A DNA stretch of 50,274 nucleotides, taken from positions 1 to 50,274 of the forward strand of contig CAMAXD010000007.1 of assembly GCA_945861975.1 (NCBI GenBank), written 5' to 3'. The notes beneath the pieces were generated by a model. The model was not told where the DNA came from. It worked only from the letters and a program-made list of their open reading frames with translations, and made no database searches. Each line of letters opens with the position of its first letter. Positions within the stretch are counted from its first letter, which is position 1. Below, piece after piece: positions 37,901 to 46,028 of this stretch. The translations under genes and the position numbers were made by a program. This stretch comes from Candidatus Kuenenia stuttgartensis. Lineage in GTDB: Bacteria; Planctomycetota; Planctomycetia; Planctomycetales; Planctomycetaceae.

Positions 37901-38271
37901 TGCGAAAACATCCCGTGAGTTTTCTTCGTGAGCAGCTTATTCTGCTGAAGGCCGTCACGTCAGAGCAGCTGAGTGAAATGGAGCCGGATCGTCGAGTCAA
38001 GGTGGCTGGTTTGGTTCTCATGCGCCAACGTCCGTCCACGGCCAGCGGAATTACTTTTGTGACGCTCGAGGACGAGACCGGGATTGCCAATCTTGTTGTG
38101 TACCCATCCGTTTGGCAGCACTTCCGTCAGACCGCGCGTTTTGCGTCAGTTATTCTTGCGACAGGTCGTTTGCAACGAGAAGGCGATGTCATCCATGTGG
38201 TTTGCGAGCGACTGGATGACGTCAGCAAGATGCTGGCGCAGATCGATTCGAAGTCTCGGAATTTCCGCTGA
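34978..38271 (+). CDS. dnaE2: Error-prone DNA polymerase III alpha subunit DnaE2
   Basis: The 1097-residue protein has the PHP domain (about 43-250; AELHCRTNYSFLEGASHADEL), the palm with CQGRGSAANS (384-393) and the metal aspartates in PDIDVDF (D426, D428, D430), a later LGLLKVDCLSLGM, and a C-terminal OB-fold (near GITFVTLEDETGIANLVVYP). The PYAELHCRTNYSFL start and length are typical of DnaE2/ImuC rather than the replicative DnaE1. It carries out mutagenic translesion synthesis, usually with ImuA and ImuB under SOS control. Neither imuA nor imuB lies next to it, and I see no convincing LexA box in the 143-base upstream gap. The first 40 residues are a variable tail. Confidence 0.95.
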   Translation: MPDPPPSKRRQRLTSSRPADGFSAAAHSDDSVLQAEREPSVPYAELHCRTNYSFLEGASHADELAARAKELGLHSLAVTDRNSLAGVVRAHVAAKEAGLRLLIGAEIVPSDGPALVLLASDRAAYGRLSRLITVGRRRAPKGECRLTVNDVAEHADGLICCVPLSIETRLRFERRFQPELPCIVADHDLLKLREIFPDRCYGLAELHSGPADEILLQRWLQQGTTCRIPIVAANDVHYHVARRRALHDVVTAIRCSQSLQSLGHELFQNGERHLKSGSELSELFGDRTDLIERTLEVADRCRFSLDELRYEYPEELIPSGVSPIEHLAGLTWAGAAKRYSEGVPPKIRDLIQHELTLIEELHYEAYFLTVFDLVRFARERGILCQGRGSAANSVVCFCLGITSVDPSRIDVLFERFVSRERNEAPDIDVDFEHERREEVLQYLFDRYGRDRAGMTGAVITYRPRSAIRDIGRALALSNDRIDKLAGQMEHVDRAELFPERMREGGMDPESKLGRRLLELLNSLLTFPRHLSQHSGGMVMSRGLLSELVPIENASMPGRTVIQWDKDDLDALGLLKVDCLSLGMLSCIRRAFDMIQKHHGRTLTLANVPSEDSQVYDMVSAADTVGVFQIESRAQMSMLPRLKPHCFYDLVIEVAIVRPGPIQGDMVHPYLRRRAGEELVEYPNAAVRSVLHKTLGVPIFQEQAMRLAIVAAGFTPGEADQLRRAMGAWRKTGVIAKFHEKLVQGMIERGYDGEFAERVFKQISGFGEYGFPESHAASFALLVYVSSWIKRYYPAVFAAALINSQPMGFYAPAQLVRDAREHGVLVLPADVNASDWDCTLEAQKQPADPGKSPFLHRDQSHALRLGFRLLRGFSEDYARQIEDARRRGGQFRSLEEFARRTQLSRSVLQLLARADVFASIEIDRRSAYWKCLPARDRLPLFDDERIPAVDEPTPELPEMSPQDEVVEDYSSAGLTLRKHPVSFLREQLILLKAVTSEQLSEMEPDRRVKVAGLVLMRQRPSTASGITFVTLEDETGIANLVVYPSVWQHFRQTARFASVILATGRLQREGDVIHVVCERLDDVSKMLAQIDSKSRNFR

Positions 38272-38394
38272 TCTGGAGAGCCCTTGTCGTTTGGGCTTCA
38301 GCCGGACAACAGAGAGCATTGGTGTTGCATCTGTTACCGACGGAGTATTACTGCCGTTGGCCGGAACGAGTCAGCATTCAGTTTGTAGAGTTTT

Positions 38395-39300
38395 TCAGGT
38401 CTCTGCATCCAATATCTGCTGAGCCGGATTCAGTCCGGTCAGCGTTTCCCACTTCGCCGCTAATCTCGAGAAAACAGACGTTGGCTGCGAGATTTCGAAT
38501 GGCCGGCCGTTGATGTGGCTCACGGGCAGCAGGCCGACCGGAGTTGATGACAGGAATGCTTCGTCGGCCGACGATAACTCATCGACAGAAATCTGCCGAC
38601 GGAAAAAAGGGATCTGTAGTACAGCCGCCAACTCCTCAACAACCTCAGAGCTGAGACTCTTCAGGGTTCCTCGATCAGGCGTAGAGATCTTTCCGTCATG
38701 AACGAGGAAGAAACACGATGTGCTGGTCTCGGTGATGAATCCGGCATGATCAAGCAGCAATGCCTTACTTCCCGGTTCAAGCCTGGCAGCCTGCTGATCA
38801 GCCAGCCACCAATGCAGTCGGTTCCGAACCTTGTGTTCTACGGGAAAGCAGTCCTCCGGAATTTGTCGAACGTTGGGAATTCGCAGCCGCACGCCATGCT
38901 GAAGACCGGAACGCCACAATTGGAATGGCAGCACAAACGTGTGGATCACCGTTGTCAACTGATCAGCAAGACCAGCCAGATAAGTGGGGTTCGAACCGGC
39001 TGTCGAAAACAGCACGATACCAAGGTCCTGGTTCTTCGAAATCAGTGCGGCATTGTTTCGAATAATCTCTCGCGCCGCCGTGGCTAGTTCCTCACTGCTC
39101 CAACGCTGAGGAAACCCCAACGCGCTGAGCGAATTTGTCAGCCGGTCAATATGCTGATCCAGTCGAAACGGTCGATGATGATAGGTGCGAGCCATCTCCG
39201 TTACTGCCGCACCGGCCACAACGCCAAGATCCCAGACAGGAAGGCCGGTCTGAGAAAATGGCTGCAGAAGTCCGTTGATCCAGGCAAGCGGTTCAGACAT
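38395..39300 (-). CDS. Class IV PLP-dependent aminotransferase
   Basis: The 301-residue protein has the fold-type IV pattern: PVWDLGVVAGAAVTEMARTY near residue 21, RLDQHIDRL, the PLP lysine K157 in VEHKVRNRLHWW, and ITETSTSCFFLV. The family contains branched-chain aminotransferase, D-amino-acid transaminase and aminodeoxychorismate lyase; the sequence does not decide between them. Likely cytoplasmic. It lies 124 bases downstream of the ResB-CcsA gene on the same strand and converges with dnaE2. Confidence 0.88.
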   Translation of the reverse strand: MSEPLAWINGLLQPFSQTGLPVWDLGVVAGAAVTEMARTYHHRPFRLDQHIDRLTNSLSALGFPQRWSSEELATAAREIIRNNAALISKNQDLGIVLFSTAGSNPTYLAGLADQLTTVIHTFVLPFQLWRSGLQHGVRLRIPNVRQIPEDCFPVEHKVRNRLHWWLADQQAARLEPGSKALLLDHAGFITETSTSCFFLVHDGKISTPDRGTLKSLSSEVVEELAAVLQIPFFRRQISVDELSSADEAFLSSTPVGLLPVSHINGRPFEISQPTSVFSRLAAKWETLTGLNPAQQILDAET

Positions 39301-39424
39301 GAAAACTCAACAGATCCTTCCGTAGATCGCCAATTTTTCTGCGAGGTTGAAGAGGGAAAGTCTTCCTCGCGGTGATGGAGGAGAGGACGCTTTTCAGTTG
39401 GTTCCTCGTTGATAGTACAGCCAG

Positions 39425-42400
39425 TTACTTAGTGATTAACATTCGACGCTGGGCCAGTTTGGACGATATCGCAAACCCGATGACCAACGCTAACTGCACG
39501 CCAGCAAAGATCCCAAGTGCGAGCAATCGGCCTTCGGTAAATCCATAGGTATGAAGTCCGGCCTTCAATTCGTTAACACCAAACCATGACCATGCCGTCA
39601 CAATATTGCCGATCATAGCCAACACGGCCGTACCATAATCGTTGACCATTTTGTCCCATCGCGCGTGCAGGATCACGGCATTCCACAGGACGATCAGCAT
39701 GGCTCCGTTTTCCTTGGGATCCCAGCCCCAGAATCGTCCCCAGGAATCGTCAGCCCAAAGTCCGCCAAGAACGGTGCCAACCAGACTGAAGAACAACGCA
39801 AAACACAGAGTCCCATAGACCAGCTTTCCGCAGTCCTTCAGTTCCGCCGAAAATGTTGATGCATTCCCGCCGGGAGCGAGTGATCGTCCCAGAACCGCCT
39901 GGACACAGTAGAAGAGCCCTATGAATCCCGCGAGGAACGTTGCCGCATATCCCAGTGTGATACAGACCACATGAGTTGCCAACCAGAACGTTGTATCCAG
40001 AACCGCCTGCATCACGCCCAGAGTATCCCCTTCATCGCGTGCCAGATAATGAGCAATGACCAGTGAGCCTGCACCAACAGACGCTCCCAGAATATTGCCA
40101 ATGCCGTTCTTCATGACGAGCTCTACAACGAACGAGGCAATCACAACTGCCCATCCGATAAAGATGGCAGACGAATACAGATTGGTGACCGGCGGGCGTC
40201 CGGAAATCTGCATACGCATCAACAGCGCCAGGGAATGCAGAGCGAAGGCCAGAACCAGCAGGAACAGACTCGTGCGACGAAGTGTTGTGCCAAAGAACAA
40301 CCAGCCCATAAACGAGAGCACGATCACCATCACATACGGATACGTGGCCTGCATAAAGGGTTCAAAGAAGTTGAACCAGGCTTCTTTTCGAACTGTTGCC
40401 ATATCGACATGCGGCACATTTCCGGAGTCGAGCATTTCGCGGTAGCCGCCGACTGCGGTATTGAATCCGTCAACGTCGCTATCCTGCCAGGTCTTCAGCA
40501 GCGTCGCGACGTAGCCTGAAGTCTTATCGAAGGTGTCTGAACACTCTCCGCCGGGCAACAGGTGGGCTGCTCTCTTGTGGAGATCGTCCCAGACAAGTTT
40601 TGCCAACTCGACATTCATTGCATTTGCAAGTGCCGGAGGATCATCCGAACCCAGCTTCTGCAACTTTGTGCGAATCTCCAGCAGACGTTTGTCCTGCGGA
40701 TCCGATTCTGAGATGACAGAAAAGACTTCGAATAACTCCGAAGAAATGCGTTCTGATGCGATTTCGCGAGCCTTTTCCTGAGGAACAGCGGCGGCAATTT
40801 GTTCTGCCGTGCTGCCCGATTCGGCAGCAGAGATCAGCCCAAGAATTTGTCTCAGAAACGTATCATCGACGCGTGCAATAGCTTCTGCAGCTCGTTGCTG
40901 AATGACCTTTCCATCTGTTGTTTCCTGCTGAGTTTCTCCGCTGTCGCCCCCCAGGATTTTGTAGCTGCCAATTACTGATTTTGTGAGCAGCTCCTGAGGC
41001 AACTTGTCCTGCATGTAGGCATTAAACTCGTCCCAGGTTGAGAGCTGATTTTGCTTCATCTGCTCATTCAGTTGACGCACAGCATTTGCGCCAACCAGCG
41101 TTTCCCACGATCGTTGTTCATCACTTGATCCGGTTGGAACGGCCATCACAGCGGGCTCGTTCCCCAACAGACGCAGAATTCGCCAGCAGTCGATGTAAGA
41201 GCCCAGTAAACTGTCAGAGTTCCGCATCAGGAACATCTGAGAAAGCTGATCAATCCGACTGACTGTTTCGAACAATCCTGAGACTCGACGCTCCAGTATC
41301 GTCAGTGAGTTTTCCTGTTTATCGCGTTGTTTCTGGCGAGCCTTCTGCAGAATGGAATCCAGCTCTTTGATGTTCTTCTGGATCTCGACCATTGAATAGG
41401 TGAGCCCGCCGCGTTTTTCCAGACCCAGCAATGACAGAACCTGATCATCATCAATCTTGATGACTCGATGACGAGCGGCCACTTCTGGTCGGCTGACGAC
41501 ATCCAGCAACCATTGTACAGCGGGCCGACGACGTACCATCAGCGAACGCATTCTTGATTCCACTACGTCTTTTTCAGAGGAACTGACCGTGGCGATCTTT
41601 TCGATCCACTCGCTATATGAACCCTCGAACTTCTCCAGTTCTGCCACCTGTGCATTGGGCCATGCTTTACTGAACGCAGTCAGGATTTTCTTCCGTTGCT
41701 TTGGCTCACTCAGCTCCGCTGACTCAAGCTCCCCTTCAAATGCAGACTTGTGTGAATTCACAAGCAGTTGTGTTCGAGCAACTGAATCGATCGGCTGAGC
41801 ACGGCCGCTCCATGCGATCGGCAATTGCGCGAAGCCATACAGATTCATCGTGGCCGGATCTTCTTTTGGAGGGCGAGCCTTACTTCCCAGCCACGCCGCA
41901 AAAATCAATGCAATAACCAGAGGAATCCAGAGCGATGCAATCAGAGAAGGCTTCTGCAGACTCGTTACCAATGCCGCATCTGCGACCTTTGCCGGCGCAA
42001 ATCCCGGACGATCCAGGAGACTTGAGTGGCCAACGCTTGATGCCTTTGCTTCCGGAGCAACTTTCTTTGCTGTCCGTTCTGTTTTATCGAGGAACCTGAA
42101 CAGAGTCTGTCCGAACTGAGCAAACATGCCAAAAGACACGATCATGCATGCGATGTAAGGCAACATCCAGCCAGTATTGTTCACGACAGATATCGTCGAC
42201 GCTTCCTTTCCGTCTTCGAGGGCCTGGAAGCCCGATTGATAGAACGTTTCGCCCTTATATCTCAGAGGATTGTTCATCCACAAAGTAAACTTGTCTGTAG
42301 ATCCATCATTCGGATTGGTGATTTCAATCTCTGACCGATAGTCACGCGGGGTCGCAGTCCCAACGTAATTCGTGCGGCTGACATCAACCAGCTTGACCTC

Positions 42401-43822
42401 GTAAGGTTTATAGTTCCGCTGAAATCGCAGGTAGAAGAAGTAGTCCTTGCCATCAACCGTGGCTTTCTCTGCGAGCGGCGCGCCGCGCAGTTCGCTGACG
42501 TTCTGAGCCACCAGCATCGTCTGCAGGACTTTTCCACCATCGCGGCTCACCACGTCGATATAAATTGCGCTTTGATCGTGTGAGTCATCCATCCCTGTGA
42601 CGGGCTCAAGTCGTTCAGGAGCAGCAAACGATCCCAAGCCGGCATCGGTTCGCAATTTGTCGTCAGGAATCAAGCCTCGTAATCGACTGTTGCGCTGAAA
42701 CTCACGGACAACCACATCAAACGGCAAGGAGGGAAGGCTGATGACTTGACCGGAGGCTGGCGGTGAAATAGCCGCTTCGTCTGATTTCTCGGGAGCTGCT
42801 GTCGCTGCCTTCAGCAATCGCTCTTCGGGAATCACAAGGACCTGATCTTTGCCATCCGTTTTCTGGGTGATGATAGCCAGTTCACGTTCGCGAATATCTC
42901 GGATGAAACCCGATGTTTCTCCTTCCACCAACGACAGCATGTTCTCCTTGGCCAGCAGACCGACCTGAAGTTCACTGATCATGAGCATCGCGACACCAAA
43001 ATGCAGCAAAGCGATGCCTCCGCGTTTGTCGAACAGCAGGTTAGACCCCAACAGCAGGACCAGCGAACACGCGGCGCCCTTGAGAAGCTGCCACAGAATT
43101 CTCATGGAGGACAGGTTAAGCCGGGCTTTTTCACCGCCGAGCACGAAGTAGAGCAGGACTCCGATCAATGACACCGCGATCAACAGCATGACGCCTCGAG
43201 TCAGCTTTGAGCTGGCTTTGGCAAGGATCGCTGTGGCCAGAGCTGCCAGTCCCGAGATGGCAAGAACACTTAGGAGGAGATACCAAATTTGTCCGGGTCC
43301 CAACACCGTGTCACCGTACTCGACCCCCGTCTGCATATTGCCTGTAATGACGACACCAGCCGTCAGGATCAGGCCGACAACGACAAGGCCGATCCCGGCT
43401 GCCAATCTCAGACCTTCCGCGCGAACGCGAAACTTTAGTGAATGAGCTGTAGTGAGATTCGCAAGCATGATCCAGCCGATCGTCCAGCCTCCGGGGAAAG
43501 GAATCTTTCCAAAGATCCCGAGGCTCTCCGCAATCTTGTCTCCCTGGTCACCAAACATCGATGGAGGGAAAAGATCTCGAACCTGAATCCACGCGATGTA
43601 CGTCCGGAAGTACTCTGCCATGACTTGCCAGACGTCTCGACGAGCCTGTGCCAGGCTGCCGACGAATACAATTAACATCGCCAGGATGAACAGCACGCAC
43701 GTCAGCTTCAAAGAAGCCAACGCTCGTATCGCGGTCATCAAGGAGTTTTCAAGTTCTTGCGGAAATGCTTCGCCGTCTTTTCGACCAGACGAAAGATCAC
43801 CAGGCAATGTGGTTGAAGACAT
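39425..43822 (-). CDS. ResB-CcsA fusion, system II cytochrome c biogenesis protein
   Basis: The 1465-residue membrane protein joins both halves of the system II haem lyase. The N-terminal ResB-like part starts with SLKLTCVLFILAMLIVFVGSLAQ and has several helices and a periplasmic domain (about 300-570). After helices near 575 and 650 comes a soluble charged stretch of roughly 450 residues, unusual in length. The C-terminal CcsA part carries the haem-handling motif WGRFWGWDPKENGAM (from about 1361) and the conserved histidines in LHARW and GLHTYGF. The protein exports haem and attaches it to CxxCH motifs of apocytochromes. Its likely clients in this window include the three-haem protein at 14.5 kb and perhaps the CxxCH protein at 44.7 kb. 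Confidence 0.93.
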   Translation of the reverse strand: MSSTTLPGDLSSGRKDGEAFPQELENSLMTAIRALASLKLTCVLFILAMLIVFVGSLAQARRDVWQVMAEYFRTYIAWIQVRDLFPPSMFGDQGDKIAESLGIFGKIPFPGGWTIGWIMLANLTTAHSLKFRVRAEGLRLAAGIGLVVVGLILTAGVVITGNMQTGVEYGDTVLGPGQIWYLLLSVLAISGLAALATAILAKASSKLTRGVMLLIAVSLIGVLLYFVLGGEKARLNLSSMRILWQLLKGAACSLVLLLGSNLLFDKRGGIALLHFGVAMLMISELQVGLLAKENMLSLVEGETSGFIRDIRERELAIITQKTDGKDQVLVIPEERLLKAATAAPEKSDEAAISPPASGQVISLPSLPFDVVVREFQRNSRLRGLIPDDKLRTDAGLGSFAAPERLEPVTGMDDSHDQSAIYIDVVSRDGGKVLQTMLVAQNVSELRGAPLAEKATVDGKDYFFYLRFQRNYKPYEVKLVDVSRTNYVGTATPRDYRSEIEITNPNDGSTDKFTLWMNNPLRYKGETFYQSGFQALEDGKEASTISVVNNTGWMLPYIACMIVSFGMFAQFGQTLFRFLDKTERTAKKVAPEAKASSVGHSSLLDRPGFAPAKVADAALVTSLQKPSLIASLWIPLVIALIFAAWLGSKARPPKEDPATMNLYGFAQLPIAWSGRAQPIDSVARTQLLVNSHKSAFEGELESAELSEPKQRKKILTAFSKAWPNAQVAELEKFEGSYSEWIEKIATVSSSEKDVVESRMRSLMVRRRPAVQWLLDVVSRPEVAARHRVIKIDDDQVLSLLGLEKRGGLTYSMVEIQKNIKELDSILQKARQKQRDKQENSLTILERRVSGLFETVSRIDQLSQMFLMRNSDSLLGSYIDCWRILRLLGNEPAVMAVPTGSSDEQRSWETLVGANAVRQLNEQMKQNQLSTWDEFNAYMQDKLPQELLTKSVIGSYKILGGDSGETQQETTDGKVIQQRAAEAIARVDDTFLRQILGLISAAESGSTAEQIAAAVPQEKAREIASERISSELFEVFSVISESDPQDKRLLEIRTKLQKLGSDDPPALANAMNVELAKLVWDDLHKRAAHLLPGGECSDTFDKTSGYVATLLKTWQDSDVDGFNTAVGGYREMLDSGNVPHVDMATVRKEAWFNFFEPFMQATYPYVMVIVLSFMGWLFFGTTLRRTSLFLLVLAFALHSLALLMRMQISGRPPVTNLYSSAIFIGWAVVIASFVVELVMKNGIGNILGASVGAGSLVIAHYLARDEGDTLGVMQAVLDTTFWLATHVVCITLGYAATFLAGFIGLFYCVQAVLGRSLAPGGNASTFSAELKDCGKLVYGTLCFALFFSLVGTVLGGLWADDSWGRFWGWDPKENGAMLIVLWNAVILHARWDKMVNDYGTAVLAMIGNIVTAWSWFGVNELKAGLHTYGFTEGRLLALGIFAGVQLALVIGFAISSKLAQRRMLITK

Positions 43823-43857
43823 GACGGTTTCCTCTGATTCATTATCGTGTTTGGGGC

Positions 43858-43870
43858 ACGAGTTACTCGT
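43858..43870. promoter_or_regulatory. Short perfect palindrome upstream of the ResB-CcsA gene
   Basis: ACGAGT-T-ACTCGT, a 13-base palindrome, lies 36 bases upstream of the ResB-CcsA start in the 102-base gap. It could be an operator, but a palindrome this short can arise by chance. Confidence 0.25.
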
Positions 43871-43924
43871 ATGTGTCGTTAATGGCTGGAGTTGATACTC
43901 TCTTCCACCTTTGGTCCGAGCAGT

Positions 43925-44470
43925 TTATTCAACGTTGAGCGATTCACAAAAACTTCGAAAGGCGGCTCGTTGAACTTCCGCCGTGGAATTAGAACTTCGA
44001 TACTTGAAGACCCATAACTTGTCTTTGTAACTGGCAATCATGCCAAGGATCGTTTCTGTATCGCTCTTGATGGTTATCCATTGGCCGGTCAGTCCCTTCA
44101 ACGTCAGCGTCTCGACATCCTTCATCATCTCGGCCGGATCAGTTTCCGGAAGCTGCAATTGTCCTCGCCAACGCACAAACTGCGGCTCGACTCCAGCAGT
44201 TCCGGGCAGATCGCTGACCGTAATTCGAGCAGACGCATCCGACGGCCCCGTAGTCCAGGCAAATGCACTGAACTGATCGTTCTGAGCCGCAACCCAGTCC
44301 TTCGGGACTTCCCAGCGAAACGGAACCGCTTCAAACTGATCACGAAGAAGATCCGATGTGAGAACCTTTTCGTCTTCCCGTGCGACCTCATACTCACGGA
44401 TATTCGAGCTGCTGCCGCAACCGGAAAGAGTGAAGAGGAGAAGTGTGATGTACAGGGGCAGCTTATTCAT
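43925..44470 (-). CDS. Hypothetical lipoprotein
   Basis: The 181-residue protein has a lipoprotein signal (LLLFTLSGC, cysteine at 18) and a mature domain with no family I recognise by eye (FRWEVPKDWVAAQNDQFSAFAW, then TLKGLTGQWITIKS and KLWVFKYRSS). The pattern suggests a small alpha/beta envelope domain. It would be anchored in a membrane facing the periplasm. It lies 102 bases upstream of the ResB-CcsA gene and 247 bases downstream of the putative anti-sigma gene on the same strand. A role in the same envelope process is possible but unproven. Confidence 0.75.
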   Translation of the reverse strand: MNKLPLYITLLLFTLSGCGSSSNIREYEVAREDEKVLTSDLLRDQFEAVPFRWEVPKDWVAAQNDQFSAFAWTTGPSDASARITVSDLPGTAGVEPQFVRWRGQLQLPETDPAEMMKDVETLTLKGLTGQWITIKSDTETILGMIASYKDKLWVFKYRSSNSTAEVQRAAFRSFCESLNVE

Positions 44471-44717
44471 GAATCGAATCGAAGGTGGGGCGAGACGGGG
44501 GTTAAAAAAGGGCAGTCAGTAACGTGTGTTGTTCAGGTCAGGTCGGAGAAACAAAATGTCCAGATGTTCCGTGCAGGGTATCCGCACCGCCCGGAGCGAA
44601 ACCCACACAATCAGTTGCCTATAAGTACCCGGCAACGGCAAATTGCCAGAATCATTGAACTCCCTATTCTAGGCGAGTGAGACACGAATTTCACGGAGTT
44701 CAGCGGTTCTTCCAAAA

Positions 44718-45302
44718 TCAACCGCCAACGCGATGGCACTCACGGCACATATCAAAACGGCGGTCGCTGACATGATTAACGACATTGAAGATTTGGCCGG
44801 TTTGTTGCTCCCACGCCACAGCAGCGGCGGTTGGGGAGATCCAGATCGATTCCACGATCTGAGAAGCAACTGAGCCAGAACCGAGTCGGATGTTCCCTGT
44901 CAGGGTCGAATCACCCGGTTCGGACACTCGCGGTTCCACAGATCCATTGGCCGAGTCTCTGTGTTCAGACCCCGCGATCCTCGCCGTTTGGTCCGGATTC
45001 ATGGACGTGTCTCGCTGTGCTTGTAGTGAACTGATCGATGGCAAGGCATTTCCTACTACGGTTCCAATCAACAGGGACACCGACGCCACGATCCAGCCGG
45101 AGGTCACGACCGTACCGCGACGATTCGTATGCAACGTTGTAGAAAAATCAACGTTGTCAGGAGTGATTGATTTCTCCGCAGGCGCTAACTCCGTGGGTTC
45201 TGTCACATCGGACTGCCGGAGGGCTGCAAGGATTCGATCATCCAAAGAATGATCGGGCTTACGCAAAGATAAAGCCCGAATTTTCAGTTCCAGTTCACTC
45301 AT
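44718..45302 (-). CDS. Putative anti-sigma factor with C-terminal CxxCH motif
   Basis: The 194-residue protein has a charged N-terminal cytoplasmic part (1-65, starting MSELELKIRALSLRKPDHSLDDRI), one membrane helix (about 67-90) and a C-terminal part of about 100 residues predicted outside. The very end reads DMCRECHRVGG, a CxxCH haem-attachment motif. Its start overlaps the ECF sigma stop by four bases (ATGA), the usual arrangement of a sigma/anti-sigma pair, and this is the main basis for the call. The N-terminus lacks the HxxxCxxC zinc motif of classical ZAS anti-sigma factors. The outside tail would be where cytochrome c maturation happens, and a ResB-CcsA gene lies 0.9 kb downstream. A redox or haem-sensing role is inference. 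Confidence 0.7.
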   Translation of the reverse strand: MSELELKIRALSLRKPDHSLDDRILAALRQSDVTEPTELAPAEKSITPDNVDFSTTLHTNRRGTVVTSGWIVASVSLLIGTVVGNALPSISSLQAQRDTSMNPDQTARIAGSEHRDSANGSVEPRVSEPGDSTLTGNIRLGSGSVASQIVESIWISPTAAAVAWEQQTGQIFNVVNHVSDRRFDMCRECHRVGG

Positions 45303-45808
45303 GAGCTTCTCCTCAATTCTTCTTCCAGCTTCATGATGGCTCTACGGTATCGAGTGGCTGCTGTTGCCGATGGTATTTCCAGCACTCCGGCGATTTCTTC
45401 AAACGTCAGCTCGGAGAAAATCTTCATGACCACAATCTGACGACTCAACTCGTCCAGTTGGTCAATCGCACTTTTCAGTGACTCTGTTTCATCGTTTTGA
45501 TTCGCAGTTGCTGAACTATTGGATAAATGTGAATCAGATCCGGCCGAAGCAAAAATCGATTCAGTGATGGATCGCTGGTGCTGTTGCCGACGTCGACAGT
45601 CAATCGCCGCATTTCGCACAGCCGCAAATACGTATGACGCAAGGCTGCCCTCAGGAGGTTCTGACTTCTGACACAGCCTCGCAAAGGCCTCATGCACGGC
45701 GTCTTCCGCCATGCTGGAGCAGCCCGTCACGGTCAACGCCACTGAAAACAGTGACTGACGATGCTTTCGGTAAAGCTGCTCAAGTTTAGTGCGCAAGACG
45801 CTTTCCAT
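45299..45808 (-). CDS. ECF-type RNA polymerase sigma factor
   Basis: The 169-residue protein has region 2 (about 10-75; LYRKHRQSLFSVALTVTG, then AEDAVHEAFARL and YVFAAVRNAAIDCRRR) and region 4 (about 112-165; LDELSRQIVVMKIFSELTFEEIAGVL and ATRYRRAI). A Ser/Asn-rich linker of some 30 residues joins them. It directs RNA polymerase to a stress or envelope regulon and would be held inactive by the coupled downstream membrane protein. No sigma-specific promoter could be picked out in the 220-base upstream gap, so autoregulation is not shown. Confidence 0.92.
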   Translation of the reverse strand: MESVLRTKLEQLYRKHRQSLFSVALTVTGCSSMAEDAVHEAFARLCQKSEPPEGSLASYVFAAVRNAAIDCRRRQQHQRSITESIFASAGSDSHLSNSSATANQNDETESLKSAIDQLDELSRQIVVMKIFSELTFEEIAGVLEIPSATAATRYRRAIMKLEEELRRSS

Positions 45809-46028
45809 GCCTGAGTTTTCACGGCCACTGCTTCGCGAATCACCAAACTGCGTCCAGAAGTTTATTATGAAACAGTCTTTCGACTATTTAACGATGGGTT
45901 CCGCACATTTGATTCAGCGATCGACTCGAATTACACGCACCACGCTGCGGGAATTATTCAGGAATTCTGACCTGACTGCAAAATTCTAAAATTCGGCCCG
46001 AGATGACCCGTTGGTCACGCTTCCATCG

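Noticed and set aside
38281-38304. Small inverted repeat (AGCCC/GGGCT) after dnaE2
   Set aside because: The stem has only five bases and no T-run follows, so it is not called a terminator.
39342-39372. GCGAGG/CCTCGC inverted repeat downstream of the aminotransferase start
   Set aside because: It forms a stem but has no T-run on either strand and no clear position for an operator.
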